A stretch of DNA of 64,000 nucleotides. It comes from Owenia fusiformis. Its lineage: Eukaryota; Annelida; Polychaeta; Sabellida; Oweniidae. Under the pieces are notes generated by a model. That model did not search any database, was not told the DNA's origin, and saw only the letters and a list, made by a program, of their open reading frames with translations. The translations under genes were made by a program, and so were the position numbers. The stretch is from the NCBI GenBank assembly GCA_903813345.2, contig CAIIXF020000009.1:33979259-34043258 (forward strand), read 5' to 3'. Of the stretch, positions 35,700-47,443 are shown one piece after another (the first letter of the stretch is position 1; each line of letters begins with the position of its first letter).

Positions 35700-36762
35700 T
35701 GCATTTTGGGGGTGTAGACTAGAGCTTTAGAGATAACAGATGTAATTAAGTCTCTTGCTAACCACCTTCATTTGTTCGAATTTTCACCGGCTAGTTTCCA
35801 AATACTACACTCCGATACAATTCTCTGACAAGTTACAAAAATATGAAAGTTAAACAAAAAAAGGAAAGCCCATGAATAACCATAGAATATCACTGATCAA
35901 GGCCACTGGCATGAGAAAAAAATTATTTTGAATTTACTTTTTCTAAGTTACCGGACTTCATTCTATTGTATTAGATATTAGATAGATTGTGCTGGCTGTG
36001 GAATCAGGTAAACAAAACAAGTCAAAAACATTTTTTCAATTTACTCTATTTTTCTTTTTTCATATTTCTTTCCACACTTGTAGTTTAACCTATAGATAAC
36101 ATGGGGGAGGGCTTCTGTTCACTATGTGTTTACATTATAAACGTATGTCAACTTTGAAATCTGGGGTTATTCCCCCTCTCATCATTCATTTGAATGGGCG
36201 ATAATATGTTTCATTTGTGATAATCAAAATTGAATTTTAGTTTATTCCTCATAGAATGAGCCTGCATTTAATTATTTACTGTATAATATTATCTAACATC
36301 ACTTAGAACCATATTGTTTAGCTAAACAAACCTGATTAGCTTATTCCTTTACACAATTCACGTTTAATTGTCAAAATATTTCAATATTTTATATTTCCTA
36401 CATGAGCATTACAAAATGTCAAACTTTTCGAGTCTCAAAATGATGAAATAAATTAATCTCAAATTGATTATTAGCCATGATTTCAAAATACTATTTTTAT
36501 ATACTAGATATATTCCGAAGAAATTTATTTTAAACGGTAAACAATTCTTAGATGTTTATTTATCTTTTTGAATCCACACTATTTCGTTTCATCACGATTC
36601 CTCCATATTGCTTAATTTTCGCACGTGAAAAATATTTGTATCAGATTTGTAACTGTTTTCACTGTTTTCTCAAAATAAACTTGAATGTTTCCATAATAGG
36701 TAATTTCCATCTGATCAAAACCCCATTCTGTCCAAGCGTTGATCAAGTAGAATCTTCTCAGT

Positions 36763-39700
36763 ATGGGAAAGAAGGCAAAAAAGGTGAGTACATTTGATCT
36801 TTGGGGGGGGGGGCCCTATTTTTTTTTTCACAAGAGGAAAGCACCATTGATAAAACAGCACCAGAGACTATTAGGTGACATGATAGCACCGTATATGGAC
36901 TTAACCAACCAACATATTTTTTCTAAAAATAGATCTAATACAAAAATTGATTTTTACTAAAAAGGCCCTACTTTTTTCATGGCCTGACTGTCGGTAGAAC
37001 TTGATATTTAAGAGTTACCCAAAGATTGGGAGTTATCCCGTGCCAGGACTATAGTCCACGTCCTGGACCGAGCGCAATCTTTTGCCTGTACGATTACATC
37101 TTGGGAGAATTATCTACGCCCCTCACACTTACATAGAGTCCATTTCACTGCTTCATTTCGTCAGTAGAACGGCAAAAATAAGAAATTGGGAGACCATTGT
37201 GCAATAATATATGGAAAAGTATATTCATAATGTACATGAATGACATTTGTATATCTTGGATTGCTTCTAGTTTGGCTTATAAAGTGTGGCCTCTTATATT
37301 TGGATGTTTCTCTGCCATGTTATTTTCTATAAGATTAACATGGCTGAAGTTCTTCAAATTACAAGACGGCACAGGCTTATTGCACAAAAAACTAAAAAAT
37401 CTGAAATATACAAATGTCATTCATGTACATTATGAATATACTTTTCCATACATTATTGCACAATGGTCTCCCAATTTCTTATTTTTGCCGTTCTACTGAC
37501 GAAATGAAGCAGTGAAATGGACTCTACCCACTTCAATAGATTACTTTTCGTGTAGTTGAACCCACAATTGTCTGGGTATATCGGCAGAACGGTAACATTT
37601 TTCTTTTTCATCGAGAGATTCCATCACTTTTCAAGATGGCGGTTGGATTTTAAAGGGGATTCCCCGTTTGACTGGCCCGGAAGTACCAATAAATGGAGGA
37701 ATTTGACGGTTGAAATAAGTTAAATATTACACTCAAATATTGCGATCAAAAACGAAAATTTCTTCGTTCTGCCGATATTTAACAACCAGATAAATAAACA
37801 TGTAAAAAATTTGCTTTTACCGATTAAATCATCGCATCGACATGTAGTATTTGTAAACTAGACGATGAAAATTATGAAATTAGAAGAGACAAGAGTGAAC
37901 TTCCCTGGAATTCTCACATCTGAATGAAGTACGGAAATGAGCCACGATTGCACTGAACGAATGCTAGGAGTTTGCTGTCCGGCAAGTTAATTTTACGAGT
38001 TTTCTGCGATTTTTTCACCGGTAAATATAGCAGTTACACAGATTGCAGTGTCATTGTATCATTTAAACCTATTCTCAATTCATTGCCATGTTCTGGGAAC
38101 AGCGATCTGTCTTTCAGTGTGTAAACGCCATTATTAGATTTTCCCAATTTTCGTTATTTAACTTGGAGAGAAGTATAGATGGCTTACCCCAAATCAACTG
38201 CATACCGATTGTGATCCGAAGCCATTATATGAAAATCTCTCAGAGAGTCTTGGAGGTGTATTTGATTCTGTTATCCCATTTGACCCATAACAGCACAGAC
38301 TTGAAGAAATGGATAGGATACGACTTCAATTGAACCAATGGTCTCGGCCTTCATTAGCCGCTACAGTGGTCACAGAAAATAAAATAGAAGTTATCTTTTT
38401 GTCAATACTCCAAGACATCGGTGATTTGAAATTTCATAATCTCTCATATATTAATGTGAAAAAATGTGCTAAGTCATTTATGATTTGATGAGGCCTTTCA
38501 ATTATTAAGCCTATTGAGAGAAATTCTAGTGAAACCCCTGACATGGGACTCCAATGTTTTCGCCGGAATAATGCAATGAAACATTTTTTCACACTGTTTC
38601 TGTCCTTCTCGACAGATTTAACAATAACCTATTTATTTGGAAAATACTGTATTAGCCCTTGCATTTCCTGCAGGAATCCCAATATTCTTGTTTCATATTA
38701 CAGAAGACAATAGGACGAGGCCAGTCTGATGCTGCTGAAGAAGCTTTCAAAGGATCTCCCCACACACTAGTTATCCATCGAGGTCTCGTGGGTAAAAATG
38801 TTGGCCACCTTGTACATGATTTTAGAAGAGTTATGGAGCCATTCACTGCGTCAAAACTTAAGGTACAGTATGTGTATATATATACGGCATGTTGTATGAA
38901 ATTTTAATGCATTTTCATAATTAAATACTTGTCCAAGAATGAGAAGGTTAAAGCATTGTGATCAGGAAATGTGCATTTAAAATTCTAACTATAATCATTA
39001 ATCATCTCTTGACATATACATTAAATACTTTTATTCTTTACTCAAAAAGATTTGAGCTTTGGAAGTTTAAATTAAACAGAATAAAATAAGCATTTGTAAA
39101 GCTCACATGTTAACGCATTAATTAATAAATTATTAATTCCAGGTGAGAAAGAAGAACGTCCTGAAAGATTTCATCAACGTCGCAGGGTTTTTCAACATCT
39201 CTCACATCGTGGCTTTCTCAAAGACTGAATCATCCATCAACATGCGGATGCTGCGCACACCACGTGGTCCAACTATGACATTTAAAGTGCACAGTTATAG
39301 TTTAGCAAAGGATGTTATCTCAACATTGAAACGTCATAACATGGAACAGAAGCAGTTTCAACACCATCCACTTCTCGTTATGAATAACTTTAGTGGCGAA
39401 GGCATGCACATTAAACTTATGGCAACAATGTTCCAGAATATGTTCCCATCTATAAATGTAAACAAGGTATGTATCAGAAATTCAGAATACAAAATAACTT
39501 TAGTTAAAATATTTTCAGTCAAGTGGAGGTCACAATCAAAGTTAAAAGGATCTGTAAGTTCAAGAAGAATATAGTTAAAATTAATCTCTAATATTTCCAA
39601 TATTCATTTCCATTTTCCAGGTGAAGTTGAATGACATTAGAAGATGTGTGCTCGTCAACTACAACCCAGAAGACAAAACATTGGATTTCAGACACTTGTA

Positions 39701-42700
39701 AGTTAAAGATATTTAAAAGGGGTGGGTCAGGCAGCCCTCAGGTCAAGCTTCCTCGAACAAGTCCAAATTGCTCTGGACCATAGGTTGGGCTGGGCTGAGA
39801 AGTCTGTGAAGAATACTCATACATGCCTGCCCTCCGGGTTGCTCGACCCATCCCTCATATTTTATTTTTATTTAATGTAACTGTCTTATTTTAGACGCAA
39901 ATAAATGATACATACATACATAGACAAGTCTTGTATCAATGTCTGTACCATAATGGAACCCAGCTGAGATTATAATGAGGTCCTGGGATTCTACATTACC
40001 TGTGTCATAAGTACACACTTATTTTGTTGTATTGCAGAATACCAAATGTATATATCAATATACTTGCTAAGTTAAACTATGTGGATGTGGCTTAGCAGTA
40101 GTGGGGTATTTATAAACACAAGCACAAGGAATATTGCTGCTATGTTTACATGTTTTAACCTCTGACCTGAGAGCATTGCAGACTATGAAATCCACATCCA
40201 ACTTTGATACTTCCTAGAATTCATGATATTGGCAAAATCAAAATAAATTTACTGGTTTCAGTGATTCAAATATTTTCAACAGACATAATTGACTGTTCTT
40301 GGCTGTTCTATCTTCCTTTTATACCTGGTTTTCCCCTTTAAGGTTACTGTTGTGATGTTATTTGATAACCTATTTTTATTTCAGCCACATTAAAGTAGTT
40401 CCAGTTGGTATGAGTCGCCCAGTGAAGAAGCTGATAAAAGCAAAAGTACCAAACATGAGCAACTTCGAGGATATAGCTGACTATATTACAAAGTAGGTTA
40501 AAATTGAGATCAACTTTTTCTCTAATATGATATCATAAATAGGATTTAGCTTTTATTTCACCATCCCAAGTGATGACATATTGTTATAGTCTTCTCCAAC
40601 TTTGTTGTGGACATCTGTTTGAGTTTGGCAGTTGGTGTCTGTAACATAGTGTCTGTAACAAATGGCAGGTGATGACATTTTGCATGTTAATGCATTCTTA
40701 TAGGTGTGAAATTGTTGTATGTCCTTGTGTATAAATATATCATGTGTATATTCTAGGGGAGGCAATATATCTGACAGCGAGGGGGAACTCGATGGCCCAC
40801 ACAATGAAGTTGTCTTACCTCAAACTATTGCGAGTAGAGGGAACATAAAATCTGCTAACAGTGCCATTAGGTAGACATCAATAGTTTATTTGTTTGTTTT
40901 AACTGAGAAACTTGCACAGTTTGTAACATCTTTGTTTTATCCATACATGGCATGATTGATGTAATCAAACATGTTTTGAAAACATTTTGACAACCTTTCA
41001 TTCACAATGATTTTTAGGCTGACTGAGATAGGCCCTAGGATGAAGCTACAGCTCATAAAGATAGAGGAAGGACTGGGAGAGGGTAATATCTTATTCCATG
41101 AGTATGTCACAAAGACTGAGGAGGAGGTCGCACTAATAAATCAAGCAAGAGAGAAAAAACGGTATGAAGAAGTATTTTGTCATTGAATGTATTGAAGCAT
41201 CTTGACTTCGAACCTGTTCAAATGATCAATTTAGGTTCGCTTTTTTTCCAAATAATCACTTAAATTCATGTAAAACATTGTGAAATATGGCAGCCACCTG
41301 AAATGAACTTTACTTTTGAAATATTTGGTCGGACAAAAGCCTTTACACTTGGATTTAATAGTATTAAGGTTTTAGCATCCATATTAAGACACCAATCGGC
41401 TTGCATTAAGGATTCCTTTAAATTTTGATTGATACAGTATGTGAATCTGTGATCTCCCGAGTATTTTCTCGCAGATGCGTGCCAATTTTCTTTGTTGTAA
41501 ATATACTCTGCTCACTACACTTGCAAACTATAAAATGTTGAAAATATTTGTTGCTCACTCACTCGTAATAAAAATTGGTAAAAGTGGTAGCTGCTTCCAA
41601 ATGTGCAAAGAAGATGCAAATGAGATCACTGAATAGTATTTGTCTAGCCAATATGGCGGCCAACTTCAGCAAGTTAATCACATGAACTCTGCTTTCTCCA
41701 CTTTCCAACAACTTGAGGTTACAGAATTACAAGATGACACAAAAATGCCACCCTCCCAATTTGGAATAACTTTCTCAATAATAAGCGAATCTTCATGATT
41801 TTTATGTGTAGATAGAGTGTTCAGTGCATAAAAGATTGGTATGCACAAGTTATACCAATATTGGAGAGTGGCTTTTTGTGTCACCCTGTAGCTCAGTGTA
41901 TTCAATATTTTTTCTTATCTCACAGCAAATTGAAGATGAAAAGGAAAACAAAGCAAGAACTGAATGTGAAGAAGAAGACTGATAAAAAGGATGAAATGAA
42001 GAAGAAAACTCTTGAAGGCATGAAGAAGAAAGCAGAAGAAGAAGAAGAATCAAAGAATGAAAAAGGTACTTTCAACAATGTTTGCTTTTGCATATTGTGA
42101 CTTAAATATAATCACAAATGTTCTTCAAATGCTGATAAGTGTAGCATTGGGTGTATAAATGTTATTCAAAGAAATGTTTGTTCATGGGGTTTATTACCAA
42201 GATATCAGTGAAATGAAATTGAAAAAAAGGCTAAAAGGAAATTGTTGCTAAAATCTTGAAAATTATCAGTAGTCTACAGGGATTGATGTGGAAAGTACAA
42301 ATTATAATATAGTTGATACATGTATGGAGTGATTAATTAAAGTCCATGCATACCCTGGTACTCATACGCCACATATCTCATTTTGCATACCCATATTATT
42401 GTTGAAATACCCAGAATTATCATGTTTCATACCCATATTATATGCCGTGTTGAATATTCCATATATTTCATGTCATATTTTATATTGCATACCACAAGTA
42501 TCTCCACAAGTATTGAAATCATGTTGCATTCGCTAGATATTTCATGTTGCATGGGCCACATATTTCTTTTTTCATATTCCACACATATTTCATTATGCAT
42601 AAGCCCATAAATTTCATCTTGCATATCTTTTGAAATCATGATGCATTCCCTAGATATTTCATGTTGCATGCGCCACATATTTCATAATATATATTGTATA

Positions 42701-43575
42701 ACCCCACATATTTCATCTTACATATCCCTCCCTATTTCATATTGCATACTCCACATTTTTTATGTTGCATAATTTACAAAATCCATATTATCCCTACTTA
42801 TCAAAAGCAACTGTACAATTTTACTAAAAGATGTTCATACTTGCAGCAGATAGTGGTATGGAATCTGACGACAGTATAGGAGATGCTGAGTACTTCAAAC
42901 AGGAGGTTGGGGAGGCTCCTGATCCAGGTAAGACAAACAATAAAGACCATATTTCCATAGATTTTAATATGTTCCTTTATCTGCCTTTTAGAGTTCTAAC
43001 ACTGCAAGTATTGATGTTTAAATGTAAAGTGTTCATCTTTATCGCCAAATGTTGGTTCAAGTTCACATAATTTTCTATAAAAGAAAGCAGTCCTCTGGTC
43101 ATTGTTAGATACTTTTGATACAGGCTAGCTGATATACCAATATGTAAAGTTGATAACTCATTTTCTTTAAAGGCAGAATTATTTGTTCATCAAAAGCTAA
43201 TTACAGAGCCATTTTGCAATGGATTTTGTCCTGAGAAATGCCCCAAATACCTGAGAAATGCCTCAAATGCCATTCTTCTGATATGTTCTTCCAGAATTAT
43301 TTCCTATGAATAATAAACAACCAAGGAAGAGGCAAGCTGGAAGCTCATTGAGGGACAATTATCTCCCATATAAGAAGAAGAAATTAGAAACTACTGATGA
43401 CAGGACTAAAAAACAGAAAAGGGAATCTAATAAAAACACAGAAAAGGTTCAGGGAATGAAAAAATTCAGCAGAGACAATCATAAGAAAAATGATGTAAAC
43501 AAGAAAAATAAACTTGGTACTCGAGTGAAAAGGGGCAAAAAAGTCACAAATAAAAAATCAGGTCGTAGGAGGTGA
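36763..43575 (+). CDS. PPAN: PPAN (Peter pan / Ssf1) ribosome-assembly factor
   Basis: Ten exons keep phase: 36763-36783, 38704-38862, 39143-39466, 39621-39697, 40385-40492, 40757-40870, 41018-41161, 41926-42065, 42847-42927 and 43295-43575. They total 1449 nt, giving 482 residues; human PPAN is of similar length. Residues from about 30 to 310 form the Brix domain: TLVIHRGLVGKNV, DFRRVMEPFTASKLKVRKKN, SKTESSINMRMLRTPRGPT, HHPLLVMNNF, LMATMFQNMFPSINV, VLVNYNPEDKTLDFRHFHIK and IGPRMKLQLIKIEEG. A Lys/Glu-rich tail follows with KKKTLEGMKKK, then the short acidic segment EYFKQEVGEAPDP and a very basic C-terminus, as in the family. The protein works in the nucleolus in 27S pre-rRNA processing and 60S subunit assembly. 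The start is the Met of a 7-codon first exon (MGKKAKK) ahead of a good GTGAGT donor. Reading past that donor gives a false frame into intron 1. Confidence 0.95.
37136..37524. mobile_element. 389-bp TA-flanked hairpin MITE in PPAN intron 1
   Basis: Two arms of about 120 bp, starting GAGTCCATTTCACTGCTTC, are inverted copies with about one mismatch. They enclose a loop of about 150 bp. A TA lies on both sides, which suggests Tc1/mariner-type movement. Non-coding. Confidence 0.85.
39718..39926 (+). repeat. SINE- or LINE-tail-like block in PPAN intron 4
   Basis: A GC-richer stretch (GGGTGGGTCAGGCAGCCCTC through CCTCCGGGTTGCTCGACCC) ends in a T-rich segment, then GCAAATAAATGATAC and a short (TACA)n tail. 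Such tails mark 3' ends of CR1/L2-type LINEs and the SINEs that use them. I could not identify clear A and B promoter boxes. Confidence 0.4.
42360..42790. repeat. Diverged minisatellite in PPAN intron 8
   Basis: The words CATATTTCAT, GTTGCAT and CACATATTTCAT recur every 20-30 bases with much divergence. Short frames on both strands here come from the repeat. Exon 9 starts at 42847, just past the array. Confidence 0.65.
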
Positions 43576-46433
43576 GATTCTATGAAATGCTAAAAATGTA
43601 TGAAACTTAAGTGCTGAAAAAATAAATAATATAAGAGAAGATCAGCTTTTTTGTGATCCATCTATATTTAAAGGGACATCCCTTAGTATTAGTAGCCTGC
43701 CAATATCTTGATATAATGGTTGCTATAACTAATAATTATAAACGTTTGGATAGAGTCTTATAATTTAATGTAATGTTCTTTTCAACTTGGCTTTTTTCAT
43801 ATTTATGTAAAAATATACCTTCAATGTAGGGGTTTCATTAGCAGCAGGCAACAGGCGATTTTCTAGTGAACACTTTTTCTCAGCATATACTCTACTGATT
43901 TCTGTAGTTAATGCCAACCTACTGACATAGACTGAACGCATTTTTGTGACTCTATGGATATTCACTGTAGACAGGTTTCACTGTAATGACTTATCTATCA
44001 ATGTCAACAACAACAAAAAGATTAAGTGCTTTAGTTAGCTTTATTTAATTGAAAGGTAAATAAACCATACATCATAGAGAAAACTATTCCCTAATAAACA
44101 TCGTGTACTTGAGGTTTGGTCCACAAAATATAGTCTCTGAGGTTAATACTTGCAGAAGAATGCTCCGTGCTCGGATACTTTGTGATGCCATGATTACAAG
44201 TACGATTTACATGGAGAGATAACTTTGAAAATATCTATTGGTAAATACACTTATCTGTTCATCCTATCTGTTCATATACTCATACTGCTAAATTGGCTTT
44301 GTTATTGAGTAAAAGATCTTATTAATATTTTAGCTGAAGTTCTTACAATAGGACGGATGTATATTTCAGCAGTAAGATTATATTTTCTTTCCTTCTCTCA
44401 GAACTATATTTTTCATTAGTAATATTGCGTTTCACGATATTAAGAAGCGCAAACAGCAAAAATGCTGTAAGTTTGTTGGAAGCGGTGACATGCAATATTG
44501 CCATAAAAGGAGACCATTTACATTTACACGTTTCGTGAGTATGTTTCACTGAGGTTCTATGGAGCAAATCTTCTGCTTTTTCACACCAATGAGGTTATTT
44601 CCAACTCATTGAGGGATATGTTTGATATCACATATGTGTTTATATCGCTCATGTTACAATTATATTTATCCCTTGTTATCCTATCTATTGTACACTCCAG
44701 AAAAGGAACTTGTTTTTCAACACCAACAAAAACATTGCACACTTCTTCCTGACATTTCAAAGCACATAATTTGATCATTTTACACACGCTTGAATCTAAA
44801 TCATAAAATCTCAATTAACTCTTTCATCAAATACACACCTTTTGATATGCAAATAGTAAATCATATTCCAGAAAATAAAAATATTTTCTATTTGCAACAA
44901 TATGACAAAAGAATGCCTCTTTCAAAGCATATACCATGTTCTGGCATTTGGTCATCTCCTGTGCGCCATAAACTGTTACAAAGGTGTGTATGTATCAAAA
45001 AGGACCTAAGAACGCACCTATTGAACTTTATACTTATCATGCTTACATATGGTCTATCAACGTCATGAGCTAATTTGCTTCAGACAGATTTTCATATGAA
45101 ATCCATGAAAAATATGAGATTATTTCCCATTATATATAAGACACATCAAAAGATCAGCAGTGTTCACTGTCGGGATTTGGGGGAAACCAACGCAAAATAT
45201 TCACAACAGTCACATTTAATAATCAAATGACATATGATGCTATCACCAATACATATTAACTCAGTCAAAAATACAAGATGAATATTGGCAGCATTGAATA
45301 AAAAATTTGTTGAAATTTTTTGAAAAAATATGCCCATTGTGGCTTTTTGGGGGAAAAAAACTTCAACTTCTAAAGTTTCACACATTCATGAATACTTTTA
45401 TGGCAAGTTACTTCAAAGAAATTTTACAGAATGTTTCATATACATATTCCCCATGAAGGCAAGGATGGATAATAGCCATTATGTGATTCAATTATTCAAT
45501 ACTGAAGTTTTTGAAAAAACTTACAGAGAACTTGTATATGAAATACACCATATCAGCAGTTCTATGTTTTATAGTCCAGGATAACAAGGGTTAATAACAA
45601 TCAGATCTTTAGTTGAGGAGGTAAATCAGATCTTTAATCCATAGATCACCAAGTATATAGGGACTAAAATAAAATGCAACAAAATATAATTAAGAGCGAA
45701 AAAGAGTAAAATCTCATAATCTTAAAATGTCACAATGTGTCAAAAATTATGAGCTTCTCGAACCCCATGGAATATTTCTCATATCTTGACTTTATAGAAA
45801 GAAATTTCTTTCAATCTGTCAGTGATCATTGTGTAAAACAAGATTTCGATAATTCTACTATAAAATACGAAACATATCAGCAAATATTCCCATGGGGTTG
45901 CATCCAACCAACACAAAGCACCAGTCTCGTGTGTTCAATCATCAAGTAAAATTTTGATTTGAGACATTGGTATTTATCCTTTTTTACTAATATGCAACTG
46001 GAAATGTAATATCTCAAAATCCGCTGGAAAGACATCCTTTTATATTTTAAGCAAATTATGCTGTTAGAATTTTATAGGTTTAGTTGGTATGTTAGACAGT
46101 AGTTATAGGAAAATAAATGCCAGTTCAGTTAATTGTCTCATTTAATTTCCAGATGGCATTTTTAAAGGGTCAGAAATCTAAAATGCATGTATAATGTGTA
46201 ACATAAATGAGGAAATGACTGCAACAACCTAACAAGCTCATAATGTAATGCAACTGTGCAAGTATACCCATGGATCCAAATACTTTTATACCTTGTTAAA
46301 CGGGACTGGGTAAATCAAAAACCTATATCAATATTTCACATCATTTATGAACTTTTCAGTACATTGTTTAAAATCATTGTCTTATTTTAATAGAACCACC
46401 AGTTTAAAACAAGATATGATTTGTTTTCAATTA
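43576..46433. other. PPAN 3' flank and gene-free stretch
   Basis: A poly(A) signal AATAAA at 43621 fits the end of PPAN. Beyond it I recognise no gene. Between about 44340 and 45950 several medium frames (60-92 codons, both strands, for example 44790-45068 plus and 44581-44814 minus) lie close together and look less random than their surroundings. They may be remains of a decayed gene or transposon, but I see no family motif. Confidence 0.4.
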
Positions 46434-46808
46434 CCGTACTCCTGGTATTTTTAGCGTGCGATTTAGTTTCGCGATTATTAATCTTCGCGAAATAGTCAAT
46501 TAAATTCCTGGGGATTTAGGAAATTTTGTATTACCTGGGACTCTATTGCATTTTGTGTTTTGTAAAATGTTTGTCAGATGTTATTAGGCGATAAATGGGA
46601 TACTAAGTAATAATGTCTGTTGCAGTGGCTAATATAAGATCAAATAAAAAAAATTACGATGTAATTGAGGTTAATGTGCAGCATGTCGTTGACCAAGATG
46701 ACATAGTAGTAGGTATACTTAGTGAAATTCACGAAATGTAATAGCCCTCAAATCGTGTTTTCTCAAAATTCGCGAAATTAAAACTTGCGATATTAAGCGG
46801 GAGTACAG
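46434..46808. mobile_element. 375-bp TA-flanked MITE
   Basis: The left end CCGTACTCCTGGTATTTTTA and the right end (ATATTAAGCGGGAGTACAG) are inverted copies with several differences. TA flanks both sides. Inside, CGCGATTA and TTCGCGAAA words are mirrored near the right end. Non-coding, with the look of a Tc1/mariner-type MITE. Confidence 0.75.
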
Positions 46809-47160
46809 TAATTCTCAAGTTTACTCTGTTTATTTTGATGTCTAGAAATTGATTTACCAAGCCCCGAACACATCACACATCTATGTGTCTATCATAGTAA
46901 TAAAATAAACTTCTCTCCAAAAATATACATTAATGTAAGGGGAAATATATAACAAAATGACAGATGAAAGGGTTTTGATATAATAATAATAACCTATGTA
47001 ACTTTAATAAATATTTTAAACTTTTTAAACAGTTTTTTTCTATAGTCTAGTGTTATAGTGTCTTTTCCTGTAATTGGCTATTATATCTGCAGTTATATGT
47101 TACTGTTGTTTATTCTCTCCAATATGTCCTGAAAGAAAGTAAAACAAAAGTTTAATGAAG
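46809..47160. other. Short gene-free stretch
   Basis: AT-rich sequence between the MITE and the LTR element. Nothing else seen. Confidence 0.4.
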
Positions 47161-47165
47161 TTGAT

Positions 47166-47443
47166 TGTAAACTTGTTCTCGCTACCGTACCTTAGTCGAT
47201 GCCGATTACTCTGTACGAGGGGCCCCTTTGAAGATCTCCTACGCACGACTCCTTATAGTATTACATTATAGCTCAGTGTGTTTTTCAGTCTTTTCCCTGG
47301 CTTCTCAAAATGTGAACTGCCTCTTTTCTTCTCATAGGTAATTATTGGCTTATTATTGGCTCTATTGAAATATTTCTCAAATAATTGTTCGCCATCTATA
47401 TGTTATACAAATGCTAACTTATGTACATCACTTGTTCATCACA
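47166..47443 (-). repeat. LTR of the Gmr1-like element (3' side)
   Basis: About 278 bp, beginning TG and ending CA in element orientation, directly after the purine tract. The outer 201 bp recur inverted at 52677-52877. Confidence 0.8.

Larger units (their letters stand above)
33726..36762. other. Divergent intergenic region between phosphoesterase and PPAN
   Basis: About 3 kb separate the two start codons, which point away from each other. The region should contain both promoters and 5' UTRs. It also holds the MITE at 34251-34647 and the hairpin at 35652-35699. A YY1-like word, AAAATGGCGGATG, lies at 35236; its ATG opens only a ten-codon frame. An 83-codon minus-strand frame at 33975-34226 contains its own internal inverted repeat and I do not regard it as a gene. 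Confidence 0.5.

Noticed and set aside
36763-36960. 65-codon frame starting at the PPAN Met
   Set aside because: It runs through a good GTGAGT donor into intron 1; the Brix domain continues only after splicing to 38704.
38088-38333. 81-codon plus-strand frame in PPAN intron 1
   Set aside because: No family likeness and no fitting splice phase; treated as chance.
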